Source: an uncultured Mucilaginibacter sp.
GTDB lineage: Bacteria; Bacteroidota; Bacteroidia; Sphingobacteriales; Sphingobacteriaceae
Reading direction: 5' to 3'
Length of the DNA stretch: 51,262 bases
Assembly: GCF_903893715.1 (NCBI RefSeq)
Contig: NZ_CAITNG010000102.1
Coordinates: 1-51,262, forward strand
Shown here: in pieces, positions 40,803-50,290 of the stretch
Layout: each line of letters starts with the position of its first letter
Numbering within the stretch: the first letter of the stretch is position 1
The notes under the pieces: generated by a model
Database searches by the model: none
What the model was told of the DNA's origin: nothing
Seen by the model: the letters and a program-made list of their open reading frames with translations, nothing else
Position numbers and translations under genes: made by a program

Positions 40803-41681
40803 ATGGCACACAAGGCTGGTTTCGTAAGCATTATTGGCAAACCCAACGCGGGTAAGTCTACACTAATGAATGCATTGGTGGGCGAAAAAATGTCGATCAT
40901 TACGCCTAAGGCCCAAACTACGCGCCACCGTATACTTGGTATAGTAAACGAGGAAGATTACCAAATTGTTTTCAGCGATACACCGGGCATCATCAAACCA
41001 CATTACGCCTTGCAGGAAACCATGATGCACCAGGTGGAAGGTTCGCTGCTGGATGCAGATGTGGTTGTGCTGGTTACCGATATCAACGAAAAATATGATG
41101 AAGCCGATGTGCTGGAAAAGCTGAACGGGAGTTTGGCCCCGCTCATTGTGGTGGTGAATAAGATAGATAAATCGGACGAGGAAACGGTGAAGGCCAAGAT
41201 TGCTTATTGGGAAGAAGCACTGAAGCCAAAAGCAGTTTTTGCCACTTCGGCATTGTTGAACCATAACGTACAGTCGATAATGGATTTGGTGCTGGACATG
41301 ATTCCCGAGCACCCGGCCTATTACGAAAAGGATTTTTTGACCGACAGGAACGACCGTTTCTTCGCGTCGGAAATTATCCGCGAAAAGATATTCAAACTAT
41401 ACGAAAAAGAAATACCTTATAGCACCGAGGTGGTGATCACTGCTTTTAAGGAAGAAGCAAAAATATACCGCATCAGCGCCGAAATTATTGTTGAACGCGA
41501 CTCGCAAAAAAACATCCTGATTGGCCCGGGCGGCGCCATGCTGAAAAAAGTTGGTACCTACGCCCGAAAGGATATGGAAGAATTTTTCCAACAAAAGGTT
41601 TTTTTGGAGATGTTTGTAAAAGTAATTACCGATTGGCGCAGTAAAAAGAATTACCTGAAGCAATTTGGGTACGAGCAATAA
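40803..41681 (+). CDS. era: GTPase Era
   Basis: 292 residues from the start at 40803 (MAHKAGFVSIIGKPN). G domain: G1 GKPNAGKST, G3 DTPG, G4 NKID; C-terminal KH domain (about 205-285) with IGPGGAMLKKVG. Binds 16S rRNA near the anti-Shine-Dalgarno end during 30S maturation. A longer in-frame start at 40674 crosses the inverted repeat and is not credible. der follows in the same direction. Confidence 0.95.
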   Translation: MAHKAGFVSIIGKPNAGKSTLMNALVGEKMSIITPKAQTTRHRILGIVNEEDYQIVFSDTPGIIKPHYALQETMMHQVEGSLLDADVVVLVTDINEKYDEADVLEKLNGSLAPLIVVVNKIDKSDEETVKAKIAYWEEALKPKAVFATSALLNHNVQSIMDLVLDMIPEHPAYYEKDFLTDRNDRFFASEIIREKIFKLYEKEIPYSTEVVITAFKEEAKIYRISAEIIVERDSQKNILIGPGGAMLKKVGTYARKDMEEFFQQKVFLEMFVKVITDWRSKKNYLKQFGYEQ

Positions 41682-41757
41682 GAATCAAGATGCAAGAATC
41701 AAGAACCAAGACAACGCAAGGTCTTAATTCTTGATTCTCGGCTCTTGAGTCTAAATT
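41682..41757. repeat. AATCAAGA-type repeat with inverted arms between era and der
   Basis: Successive AGAATCAAGA-like units followed by their inverted forms (GTCTTAATTCTTGATTCT), able to form a long imperfect hairpin. Same motif type as at 4208, 19211 and 50826. Confidence 0.65.
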
Positions 41758-41765
41758 AAAAAAAC

Positions 41766-43067
41766 ATGAGCAACATAGTAGCCATAGTAGGCCGCCCGAA
41801 TGTGGGCAAGAGTACCTTATTTAATCGGTTGATAGAGGCCCGTAAAGCCATTGTTGACGATATGAGCGGCGTTACCCGCGACAGGCACTATGGTGTATCG
41901 GAATGGACCGGACACGATTTTACCGTGATTGATACCGGCGGCTACGTAGCCAACAGCGAAGATGTTTTTGAAAGCGCCATACGCGAACAGGTACTGATAG
42001 CCATTGAAGAAGCATCGGTGATATTGTTTGTGGTGGATGTTACCACCGGTATTACCGATTTGGACGATGAGATAGCTACTGTTTTGCGCCGCAGCAAAAA
42101 GCCGGTGTTTGTGGTGGTGAACAAGGTTGATAATAACTCGCAGCAAATTGATGCTACGGTATTTTACAGCTTTGGCCTGGGCGAGATTTACAATATCTCA
42201 TCAATGACGGGCTCGGGAACGGGTGAGTTGCTGGATGAGGTAGTGAAGTGCTTTGACGATGAAGTTTTAGAGCCTAATACCCTGCCTAAATATACCATCG
42301 CCGGAAGGCCGAATGTGGGTAAATCATCTTTCATCAATACCTTGCTTGGTAAAGACAGAAACATTGTTACCCCGATAGCAGGTACCACCCGTGATTCGAT
42401 ACATATACACTACAACCAGTTTGGCCACGATTTTATGCTGGTGGATACTGCCGGTTTGCGCAAAAAAACGAAGGTGAAAGAGAATATCGAGTTTTATTCG
42501 GTGATGCGCACCATTAAAGCTTTGGAAGAGGCCGATGTGGTTTTGCTGATGATAGATGCTGTGGAAGGCATTGAGTCGCAGGACATCAATATTTTCCACT
42601 TGGCGGAGAAGAACAAAAAGGGTATTGTTATTGTGGTAAACAAATGGGATTTGATAGAGAAGAACAACAAAACCACCAAGGTTTTTGAAGAACTGATCCA
42701 TCAAAAAATTGCCCCTTTTGTGGATGTGCCCATTGTATTTACTTCGGTAATGGAAAAGCAGCGGATATTTAAAGCCATTGAAGCCGCCAACCATGTTTAC
42801 GAAAACCGCATCAAAAAAATACCTACTTCAAAACTGAACGAGGTGATGCTGCCTATCATCGAGGCTTTCCCCCCTCCTGCCATTAAGGGTAAGTACGTGA
42901 AGATTAAATACATTACCCAGATACAAGGTACGGCGCCAATGTTCGCGTTCTTTTGTAACCTGCCGCAGTATATCAAAGAACCTTACTATCGTTTTATCGA
43001 AAACAAGCTACGCGAGAACTTTGATTTTGCCGGCGTGCCGATACAGGTGTTTTTTAGGCAGAAGTAG
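41766..43067 (+). CDS. der: GTPase Der (EngA)
   Basis: 433 residues with two tandem G domains (GRPNVGKST ... DTGG ... NKVD and GRPNVGKSS ... DTAG ... NKWD) and a C-terminal KH-like domain (about 350-433). Required for 50S subunit assembly. Lies 84 bp after era, separated by a repeat. Confidence 0.96.
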   Translation: MSNIVAIVGRPNVGKSTLFNRLIEARKAIVDDMSGVTRDRHYGVSEWTGHDFTVIDTGGYVANSEDVFESAIREQVLIAIEEASVILFVVDVTTGITDLDDEIATVLRRSKKPVFVVVNKVDNNSQQIDATVFYSFGLGEIYNISSMTGSGTGELLDEVVKCFDDEVLEPNTLPKYTIAGRPNVGKSSFINTLLGKDRNIVTPIAGTTRDSIHIHYNQFGHDFMLVDTAGLRKKTKVKENIEFYSVMRTIKALEEADVVLLMIDAVEGIESQDINIFHLAEKNKKGIVIVVNKWDLIEKNNKTTKVFEELIHQKIAPFVDVPIVFTSVMEKQRIFKAIEAANHVYENRIKKIPTSKLNEVMLPIIEAFPPPAIKGKYVKIKYITQIQGTAPMFAFFCNLPQYIKEPYYRFIENKLRENFDFAGVPIQVFFRQK

Positions 43068-43191
43068 TTTTTAGTACTTTTTAATGAGGTGTGTTCACTG
43101 CAATGTGTTGATCTATGTTGTCGTGTGATTTGAAATACGCTTATTCAGTCAACCGAATCCCATAAAATATCAAAAAGCAAAACCTGTAATC

Positions 43192-43221
43192 AAAAAGGCT
43201 TAACTTTCCGCTAAGCTTTTT
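43192..43221 (+). terminator. Hairpin with T-run directly before the exonuclease start
   Basis: AAAAAGGCTTA ... TAAGCTTTTT imperfect stem ending 4 bp before the ATG at 43226. Could terminate the der transcript, or act as an attenuator or translation-control hairpin. Confidence 0.5.
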
Positions 43222-43225
43222 GAGT

Positions 43226-44302
43226 ATGGCAAAAAAAAATCTGCTCGAATTTACAGATCGCGGCATTTATTGCGCGCAGGGTAATTTCTATATTGACCCC
43301 TGGCTGCCGGTTGATTACGCAGTAATTACCCATGCCCATTCCGATCATGCCCGTATTGGCAATAAACGTTACTTAGCGCATCATTACTCAGCGCAGGTGT
43401 TGCGGTACCGCCTTGGCGAGATACAACTGCAAACCGTTGAATATGGTGAAACCGTAACAAAGAACGGAGTATCCATCAGCTTATTCCCAGCGGGGCATGT
43501 AATAGGGTCGGCACAGGTGAGGTTAAGTTATCAGGGTGAGGTATGGGTTGTGTCGGGAGATTATAAAGTAGCCGACGACGGTATTTCCACGCCCTTCGAA
43601 CCCGTGCACTGCCACCATTTCATTTCGGAATGTACCTTTGGGATGCCCGTTTATAAATGGAAACCACAAGCAGAAGTATTTGCCGAGATGAATAATTGGT
43701 GGCGGCATAACCGGGCTAACGGCTTAGCCACCGTGATTGTTGGCTACAGCTTAGGCAAGGCGCAACGTATATTGCAAAACCTCGATCTTTCTACAGGTAA
43801 AGTGTATACACACGGTGTTATCGAGAATACCAATGAGGCCCTGCGCCGTAACGGGATACAATTGAACCCTACCGAACGAATAACGCCACTAACCTCAAAA
43901 GATGAGGTGCGCAAGGGCATTATACTGGCGCCGCCATCTGCGGTGGGTACGCCATGGATGCGGCGTTTCGGCCCGTACGATTTTGGGTACTGCTCGGGTT
44001 GGATGAGTATACGCGGCGCAAAAAAGCGAAGAGCGGCCGACCGGGGCTTTGTACTTTCTGACCATGCCGACTGGGATGGGCTGTTGAGTGCCATTAATGC
44101 TACCGGTTGCGAGACCGTATACCTGACCCACGGCTATACCGCCAGCTTTTCGCGATACCTCAGCGAAATCGGTTTCGACGCGCGCGAGGTATATACCTTG
44201 TTTGGTGGCGAAGAAGATGCCCCCACCCAAGCTCCCCCGGAAGGGGAGGCTTTTGAAGTCCTTCCGTTATACAACGGAGAGGATCTGGGAGGGGCTTCAT
44301 GA
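43226..44302 (+). CDS. Ligase-associated DNA exonuclease (metallo-beta-lactamase / beta-CASP-like)
   Basis: 358 residues from the ATG at 43226. Metal-binding HxHxDH (THAHSDHAR), AGHVIGSAQ, SGDY and the C-terminal SDHADW and THG motifs fit the family encoded beside ATP-dependent ligases, acting on DNA 3' ends or branched ends. The last 28 or so residues (after LFGGEE; Pro/Glu-rich) are translated from a palindromic repeat (44256-44296) and are unlikely to be part of the original protein. Overlaps the ligase gene by 4 bp (ATGA). Confidence 0.9.
   Translation: MAKKNLLEFTDRGIYCAQGNFYIDPWLPVDYAVITHAHSDHARIGNKRYLAHHYSAQVLRYRLGEIQLQTVEYGETVTKNGVSISLFPAGHVIGSAQVRLSYQGEVWVVSGDYKVADDGISTPFEPVHCHHFISECTFGMPVYKWKPQAEVFAEMNNWWRHNRANGLATVIVGYSLGKAQRILQNLDLSTGKVYTHGVIENTNEALRRNGIQLNPTERITPLTSKDEVRKGIILAPPSAVGTPWMRRFGPYDFGYCSGWMSIRGAKKRRAADRGFVLSDHADWDGLLSAINATGCETVYLTHGYTASFSRYLSEIGFDAREVYTLFGGEEDAPTQAPPEGEAFEVLPLYNGEDLGGAS
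44256..44296. repeat. Purine-tailed palindromic repeat inside the exonuclease 3' end
   Basis: AAGTCCTTCCGTTA-TAC-AACGGAG followed by AGGATCTGGGAGGGGC; aligned with 20709-20748. It ends 2 bp before the ligase ATG at 44299 and is translated as the exonuclease tail. A second palindrome GCTCCCCCGGAAGGGGAGGC lies just before it, at 44231-44250. Confidence 0.78.
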
Positions 44303-45909
44303 GAGCCTTTGCCCAACTCTTCCTCTCGCTCGACGAGACGAACAAAACCAACGAAAAGGTACGAATACTGAAAGAATACTTCCTGTCGGTACCCGACACG
44401 GACAAAATGCATATGCTGGCTTTGTTTACCGGCCGCAAGCCTAAACGGCCCATCAACGCTAGCCTGGTGCGCACCTGGGCTATAGAGATGGCATATATCC
44501 CCGCGTGGCTGTTTGAAGAAAGTTACCATGTGGTTGGCGACCTGGGCGAAACCATCGCTTTGCTGCTGCCAAAAAACAATGTGAGCAATAGCAAAACCCT
44601 GACGGAATGGATAGCCGAGATTAATGCGATAGGCAATAAAACGGAGGAGGAGCGTAAAGATTGGCTCACTGCTTCCTGGGATATGATGGACGCACAGGAG
44701 AAATTTGTGTTCAACAAAATATTAACCGGAGGCTTTAGGGTGGGTGTATCACAAAATTTGGTGATCAAAGCTTTGGCCGATATCTCGAACCTGGAGGCGG
44801 CGACGCTGACGCATCGCCTGATGGGCAAATGGCAACCAGAGACCTACTCCTTTGAGCAATTAATTGCAGAACAAGGCGCGCTGGACGATATATCGCGCCC
44901 TTATCCCTTCTTTTTGGCTTATCCCATACAGGAAACATCCGAAAAACAAAAGTCGCCGGTAGAGCTACAAGCCAGTTTGGGCGATGCTGCAGAATGGCAG
45001 GCCGAATGGAAGTGGGACGGCATACGCGCACAGATGATTAAACGCCAAGGCCAAATATTTATTTGGAGCCGGGGCGAAGAACTGGCGACCGAAAAGTTTC
45101 CGGAATTGCACCCTTTTTTAAATGCACTACCCGATGGCACCGTGTTGGATGGCGAGATATTGACCTTTAAAAGCGGACAGCCATTGCCTTTTAGTATTTT
45201 ACAAACCCGCATTGGGCGAAAAAACCTGAGCAAAAAGATATTGGAAGAAAGCCCTGTGGCGGTTATTGCTTATGATTGTTTGGAGTTTGAGGGCGAAGAC
45301 ATACGTAGCAAAACACAGATTGCCCGCCGGGCCATTTTGGAGCAATTACAATTAACTACCCCTTTCCCCGAGGTATTCAGGCTTTCGCCAATCATCAACT
45401 TTACAAGCTGGGACGAATTGAGCGAAATGCGAACACAATCGAGACGTATGATAGCCGAGGGTATTATGCTAAAGCGCAAAAGCGCGCCTTACCAGGTAGG
45501 CCGCCGCCGGGGCGATTGGTGGAAATGGAAAATCGACCCGCTATCGGTAGACGCGGTAATGATATACGCCCAAAAGGGCCATGGGCGCCGCGCCGACCTA
45601 TATACCGATTATACATTTGCTGTTTGGGACGGCGATAAGCTGGTACCCTTTGCGAAAGCCTATTCGGGACTGACGGATGAAGAGATCCGCAGGGTAGACA
45701 ATTTTGTAAAGCGCAACACACTCGAGAAATTTGGCCCGGTACGTACCGTAAAACCCGAGCTGGTTTTTGAAATTGGCTTTGAAGGGATTAACCGATCGAC
45801 GCGGCATAAATCGGGTATCGCGCTGCGCTTTCCGCGGATATTGCGCTGGCGTTTAGACAAGCCGAAGGAAGAAGCGGACACCATAGAGACGTTGAGAGGC
45901 ATGTTATAA
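44299..45909 (+). CDS. ATP-dependent DNA ligase (exonuclease-associated)
   Basis: 536 residues. The N-terminal DNA-binding domain (about 1-200), adenylation domain with the nucleophile Lys in EWKWDGIRAQ, motifs DGEIL, EGIMLKRK and WWKWKID, and an OB-fold (about 410-520) are all present. Motif VI-like RFPRILRWR closes the domain. Coupled to the exonuclease. In other bacteria this pair usually continues with a Lhr-type helicase and a phosphoesterase; here neither follows. Confidence 0.93.
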   Translation: MRAFAQLFLSLDETNKTNEKVRILKEYFLSVPDTDKMHMLALFTGRKPKRPINASLVRTWAIEMAYIPAWLFEESYHVVGDLGETIALLLPKNNVSNSKTLTEWIAEINAIGNKTEEERKDWLTASWDMMDAQEKFVFNKILTGGFRVGVSQNLVIKALADISNLEAATLTHRLMGKWQPETYSFEQLIAEQGALDDISRPYPFFLAYPIQETSEKQKSPVELQASLGDAAEWQAEWKWDGIRAQMIKRQGQIFIWSRGEELATEKFPELHPFLNALPDGTVLDGEILTFKSGQPLPFSILQTRIGRKNLSKKILEESPVAVIAYDCLEFEGEDIRSKTQIARRAILEQLQLTTPFPEVFRLSPIINFTSWDELSEMRTQSRRMIAEGIMLKRKSAPYQVGRRRGDWWKWKIDPLSVDAVMIYAQKGHGRRADLYTDYTFAVWDGDKLVPFAKAYSGLTDEEIRRVDNFVKRNTLEKFGPVRTVKPELVFEIGFEGINRSTRHKSGIALRFPRILRWRLDKPKEEADTIETLRGML

Positions 45910-46104
45910 ACTTGGGCCAAAATCAGTTTCATGGTTGAAATAGAACGGGAAAAAATTATTTACAGCTTATTTTTTTGCTATGATGGTTTTGGGCGTTTAT
46001 TTACGTTGGTGAATAGTCATGAAGTTGCCGGGTAAGGTTGCAGCAGCGCATTTGATAACGTAAAAGCTAACCGGTACACACAAATCATTTGCACATTCGC
46101 ATAT

Positions 46105-47685
46105 TTACAGCACCTCAATAGCTTTTTTTAACGTTGGGTCGTCCTTGTTGATGGTTTTGAAGTAGGCTTCGTCGCCCCATTTAAAGCGGGCGGCGGCGGC
46201 TTTAAGGTACAGGCGGATGTTATCTGCCGAGCGGGCTATTTCGTTCGAATCAAGTTCCTTGAGGGTTTGCGTGGCGTAGATGATGAAGTTGGTAAACTCG
46301 GCAGGGCTTACCTGATAGCCTGCATTAAAAGTATCGAAATTAGTATATTTCCTGAGTGTTCCCTTCATTTTTTGCAGCACATAGGCATCAAACAGGCGGC
46401 GGTTGTTCAGGTCGTAAAAAAGGCTGGTGTTACCCATGGTATCAGCGGGCACAAACACATCGGGCATAATGCCGCCGCCACTGTATACCTTGCGCCCGTT
46501 TGCGGTATGGAATTTTGAGGGTTGGCGGAAAACACTGTCGTCCATATTGCTTTTGGCCGAGAAAAGCTCTCCTTTTTGCATGCGGGTGGTCAGTTCGTTA
46601 TGGTAATCGCCGGTGCCGTTTTTGTACGATTTTTGAATGCAGCGCCCCGACGGGGTATAATACCTGGCCACGGTAAGGTTAATGGCCGAGCCATCATTAA
46701 ACGCGAATTGCTCCTGCACCAAACCCTTGCCAAAGGAGCGGCGGCCCACGATGGTGGCACGGTCGAGATCCTGCATGGAGCCGGCCAATATTTCGCTTGC
46801 TGAGGCCGAGTATTCGTTGATGAGGATGGCGAGTTTACCTTTAATAAAGCTGCCGCTATCGGTAGAGAAGTAATCGGTACGGGGTTCGTGTACACCTTTG
46901 GTGTACATAATGAGTTTACCGGCAGGTAAAAACTCGTCGGCCATGGCTGTAGCGGCGTTGAGGTAGCCCCCGCCATTAAAGCGCAAATCGAGCACCAGCT
47001 TTTGCATTCCTTGCGCTTTTAGGGCTTTTATAGCAACCTGAAAATCCTTATCAGTGGTAGCGGCAAATTTACTTATCTTAACATAACCTGTTTGCGGCGC
47101 GACCATGTAGGCGGCATCCAAACTGCTGAGGGCAACCCGGTCGCGGGTGATGCTGATATTTTTGATGACCGGCGAGGTGCCTTGCAATACGCCCAATTGC
47201 AGCACGGTGCTTGTTGTACCGCGGAAAGCATTATCCACCACATTTTCACTGAGGTGTGTACCTGCGAATTTTTGGTTGTTGAGGGTAATCACTTTGTCGC
47301 CAATGCCGAGGCCGGCTTTATCGGCAGGGCCGTTTTTTATCACATTGCTTACGTAAAGGGTATCTTTAATGAGCAGGTACTCGATGCCGATGCCCTCAAA
47401 GCCGCCGTCGAGCGTCTCGTTGAGCGTGGTAGCGCGCTGCGGCGGAAGGTACATGGAGTGCGGGTCGAGGTTTTGTAAAAACTGGTTGGCGGTTTCGCCC
47501 TCCAGGCTGTCGGTGTTTACCGAATCGACATATTTATCGTGCACCAGCTTCACCACACGCGACAGCTTGTCGTCCTTACTAAAAACAAAACGATGGCCGC
47601 TAAAGCCATTGTTTACCCAAATGCCCATGATGGCACCGATGATGAGCAGCATCAAGGTTTTCAAAAAGGTTTGGATGTTTCGCAT
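46105..47685 (-). CDS. C-terminal processing peptidase (S41, CtpA/Prc family)
   Basis: 526 residues. N-terminal signal anchor (about 8-28), S41 N-terminal part, PDZ domain (about 90-165; GGFEGIGIEYLL, PADKAGLGIGDKV) and catalytic domain with Ser in YSASASEI and Lys in RSFGKGLVQ. Cuts C-terminal tails of periplasmic proteins. The 195-bp gap from the ligase shows nothing convincing. Confidence 0.94.
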   Translation of the reverse strand: MRNIQTFLKTLMLLIIGAIMGIWVNNGFSGHRFVFSKDDKLSRVVKLVHDKYVDSVNTDSLEGETANQFLQNLDPHSMYLPPQRATTLNETLDGGFEGIGIEYLLIKDTLYVSNVIKNGPADKAGLGIGDKVITLNNQKFAGTHLSENVVDNAFRGTTSTVLQLGVLQGTSPVIKNISITRDRVALSSLDAAYMVAPQTGYVKISKFAATTDKDFQVAIKALKAQGMQKLVLDLRFNGGGYLNAATAMADEFLPAGKLIMYTKGVHEPRTDYFSTDSGSFIKGKLAILINEYSASASEILAGSMQDLDRATIVGRRSFGKGLVQEQFAFNDGSAINLTVARYYTPSGRCIQKSYKNGTGDYHNELTTRMQKGELFSAKSNMDDSVFRQPSKFHTANGRKVYSGGGIMPDVFVPADTMGNTSLFYDLNNRRLFDAYVLQKMKGTLRKYTNFDTFNAGYQVSPAEFTNFIIYATQTLKELDSNEIARSADNIRLYLKAAAARFKWGDEAYFKTINKDDPTLKKAIEVL

Positions 47686-47784
47686 AAGTGCGCTAATTTA
47701 ACGATTGTATAATAATATTTATAGTTGCGCATTTGATGTATCTGATAAAATTTGCCGATTTTTGTACTATAAAAGCAACAGACC

Positions 47785-48597
47785 ATGGAAAGAGTAACCG
47801 AACGCGATTCGAAGTATAACGATTTGGAGCAAATGTCGGTTGCCGAACTGCTCCACAATATCAACAACGAGGATAAAAGTGTTGCTTTAACGATTGAAAA
47901 GGCATTGCCCGAACTGGAAAAATTGGTTGCCATCACCGCCGAAAAAATGAAGGCCGGAGGCCGCTTGTTTTATATTGGCGCGGGTACCAGCGGCCGGTTG
48001 GGCATTGTTGACGCTTCGGAAATACCGCCGACTTATGGCGTGCCTTTTGATTGGGTAATTGGTATTATTGCCGGAGGCGATGGAGCCATTCGCAAAGCGG
48101 TGGAGTTTGCCGAGGATGATACCGAACAAGCCTGGAAAGACCTGCAGAAATACCAAATAAACGACAAGGACGTTTTGGTAGGGTTGGCGGCATCGGGCAC
48201 TACGCCTTATGTCATCGGCGGTTTGCAGGCCGCCAATAAACACCATGTAACCACGGGTTGTATTGTTTGCAACGCAGGCAGCCCGGTTGCGGCGGCGGCC
48301 CAATACCCTGTTGAAGTGGTTACCGGCCCTGAGTTTGTAACCGGGTCGACCAGGATGAAGGCGGGTACCGCGCAAAAAATGGCGCTCAATATGTTAAGCA
48401 CAAGTGTAATGATATTATTGGGCCGGGTGCAAGGCAACAAGATGGTGGATATGCAATTATCTAACAATAAACTGATTGACCGGGGGACGAAGATGGTGAT
48501 GCAGGCCACCGGCTTGAACGAGCCGATAGCGGCCGGCCTGTTGGAAAAGTATGGCAGTGTGCGTAAAGCTATTGACCATCATTTTCAAACTTCGTAA
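47785..48597 (+). CDS. murQ: N-acetylmuramic acid 6-phosphate etherase
   Basis: 270 residues, SIS fold. Signature GAGTSGRLGIVDASEIPPTYG, AASGTTPYVIGGL and TGSTRMKAGTAQKMALNML. Splits MurNAc-6-P into GlcNAc-6-P and D-lactate during cell-wall recycling. Slightly shorter than the roughly 300-residue proteobacterial enzymes, lacking part of the C-terminal helix bundle. Confidence 0.95.
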   Translation: MERVTERDSKYNDLEQMSVAELLHNINNEDKSVALTIEKALPELEKLVAITAEKMKAGGRLFYIGAGTSGRLGIVDASEIPPTYGVPFDWVIGIIAGGDGAIRKAVEFAEDDTEQAWKDLQKYQINDKDVLVGLAASGTTPYVIGGLQAANKHHVTTGCIVCNAGSPVAAAAQYPVEVVTGPEFVTGSTRMKAGTAQKMALNMLSTSVMILLGRVQGNKMVDMQLSNNKLIDRGTKMVMQATGLNEPIAAGLLEKYGSVRKAIDHHFQTS

Positions 48598-48611
48598 ATA
48601 TGCGGATGTGC

Positions 48612-48629
48612 TCCCGATAGCTATCGGGA
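48612..48629. repeat. TAGCTA-centred palindrome, copy 2
   Basis: Perfect 18-bp palindrome TCCCGATAGCTATCGGGA 15 bp after murQ. Confidence 0.85.
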
Positions 48630-48666
48630 TGAGTAAATGTGCAGATGATTTGAAATGATAGCGGCG

Positions 48667-48820
48667 GGTTGACTCACCCCGACTACGCTACGCTGGTCGG
48701 CCCTCTCTTTCGCAAGCGAAAAAGAGGGCAAAGAAAAAGAAAATGGGGTTTACCCTCTTTCCGCCGCAGGCGAAGAGAGGGTGGTCGAGCAGAGCGATGA
48801 CCGGGTGAGTTAAACGAAGC
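48667..48820. repeat. Large imperfect inverted repeat
   Basis: The left arm begins GTTGACTCACCCCGAC...GGTCGGCCCTCTCTTTCGC and the right arm ends GAAGAGAGGG...CGACCGGGTGAGTTAAAC; the inner part contains GAAAAAGAGGG and CCCTCTTTCCGCC. The arms could pair over about 70 bp. A minus-strand reading frame across it (48683-48991) is a product of the repeat. Confidence 0.72.
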
Positions 48821-48853
48821 GGCAGGTTTGCCGAATAAAATTAGGAGTATAAA

Positions 48854-49420
48854 ATGCACGAGATAGAACCATATTACCGCTGGCGCGATGATTATGTAGC
48901 ATCGGAAGATGAGCATTCGCCATTTTACGCGGTAGAATACAATGAGTTTGAGTTTGATAAGCAGGTGTACAATTACCTGCTGCACCCGCAATGGGATTCG
49001 TTTGGCTCGAATACTTTATACCTGAAGGTGCTTTATGTGGATTACGACCGTGGCTATACCATTATAGAACTGATTGGCGAATGGAACGACGCGATTGACA
49101 ATGACATTATGTTGCTCAAGCGCGAGATACTGGAACTGATGATGGACGAAGGCATCAACAAATTTGTGCTGATTGGCGAAAATGTGCTGAACTTCCACTC
49201 GAGCGACGATTGTTATTACGAGGAATGGTTTCAGGAGGTGGAAGATGGCTGGATAGCGGGCATCAATTTCCGCGAGCATGTCATCAACGAGTTCAAAACA
49301 AACAATATCGACTATTACATCAACTTTGGCGGCGCGTTGGACGATTTGGGTTGGCGGGCGCTAAAGCCTTTGCAGGTATTTAAAAAAGTTGAAGAACAAT
49401 TGGTGAAACGTTTGAGCTAA
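48854..49420 (+). CDS. Conserved hypothetical protein
   Basis: 188 residues, strongly acidic (runs such as ASEDEHSPFY, DDCYYEEWFQEVEDG), alternating helices and strands with LYLKVLYVDYDRGYTIIEL and KFVLIGENVLNF suggesting an alpha/beta fold. It looks like a conserved Bacteroidota protein of unknown role; no membrane helix or signal peptide. Confidence 0.78.
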   Translation: MHEIEPYYRWRDDYVASEDEHSPFYAVEYNEFEFDKQVYNYLLHPQWDSFGSNTLYLKVLYVDYDRGYTIIELIGEWNDAIDNDIMLLKREILELMMDEGINKFVLIGENVLNFHSSDDCYYEEWFQEVEDGWIAGINFREHVINEFKTNNIDYYINFGGALDDLGWRALKPLQVFKKVEEQLVKRLS

Positions 49421-49504
49421 TAATTTACCTTTGGCTTACTAAACCGAAGGAAAATACGTTTATATTTATATCACAAAATTTTTTAATAAAAGGATAACTT
49501 AAAA

Positions 49505-50242
49505 ATGGAAGTAAAAAGAGATGACTACGTTTATGATAACGTAATACAAGTAGAAGACGAAGCCACTATTGCTTCGCGCAGGTTTTTGGCCGGGGTGTTT
49601 ACCTGGATGTTTGTGGCATTGGGCATATCGGCATATGTTGCTTATTTGTTTTACAGTAACTCGGCTTACCAAGAGCTGGTTTTCAATCCAACAACAGGAG
49701 GTTTATCCGGGTTCGGGTATTTTGCGGTTTTCTCGCCCTTAGTTTTTGCCTTAGTGATGCAGATTGGCTACAACAGAATATCATACCCAATTTTGGTTTT
49801 ATTATTTATTACCTATGCCAGCCTGATAGGCATTAGCCTTGGTTTGATATGCTCCCAGTATACAGGTGGTTCTGTCGCATCGGTATTTATCAGTTCGGCA
49901 TTGCTTTTTGGTGTTATGGCTGCAGCAGGATACTACACACATCAGGATTTGACGAAGTTTGGAAACATTATATATATTGCTTTCATCGCCTTGTTTATTT
50001 CTTTCGGAATAAACTATTTTATTCATAGCGAACAGTTAGACTATATTTTAAGCTTTATCGGTGTGGCTGTATTTACGGGCTTAACAGCTTATTATATGCA
50101 ACTGTTAAAACGCATTGGCGCGGGTATCGAGTATGGTTCGGCATCGGGCAAAAAGTTAGCGCTGATTGGTGGTTTAGTATTATACATTACGTTGGTAAAC
50201 CTGTTTATGATGCTGTTGAGGATATTCGGCAGAAGGAGATAA
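49505..50242 (+). CDS. Bax inhibitor-1/YccA family membrane protein
   Basis: 245 residues, seven helices, with the opening FLAGVFTWMFVALGISAYVAY and the C-terminal LKRIGAGIEYG ... LYITLVNLFMMLLRIFGRRR, both diagnostic for the family. Members can form pH-sensitive Ca2+ channels and interact with FtsH in E. coli. Terminator follows. Confidence 0.93.
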   Translation: MEVKRDDYVYDNVIQVEDEATIASRRFLAGVFTWMFVALGISAYVAYLFYSNSAYQELVFNPTTGGLSGFGYFAVFSPLVFALVMQIGYNRISYPILVLLFITYASLIGISLGLICSQYTGGSVASVFISSALLFGVMAAAGYYTHQDLTKFGNIIYIAFIALFISFGINYFIHSEQLDYILSFIGVAVFTGLTAYYMQLLKRIGAGIEYGSASGKKLALIGGLVLYITLVNLFMMLLRIFGRRR

Positions 50243-50258
50243 TCGATATTGAAATATG

Positions 50259-50290
50259 GAAAGCCCTGCGAGTTTCGCGGGGCTTTTTTG
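50259..50290. terminator. Terminator after the Bax-inhibitor-1 family gene
   Basis: AAAGCCCTGCGA / TCGCGGGGCTTT stem and T6 run; abuts the convergent lipoprotein gene. Confidence 0.92.

Noticed and set aside
46022..46104. Terminator or small RNA between the ligase and S41 genes
   Set aside because: No stable hairpin with T-run found by eye on either strand.
48683..48991. 102-codon minus-strand reading frame
   Set aside because: Created by the large inverted repeat and antisense to the better supported gene at 48854.
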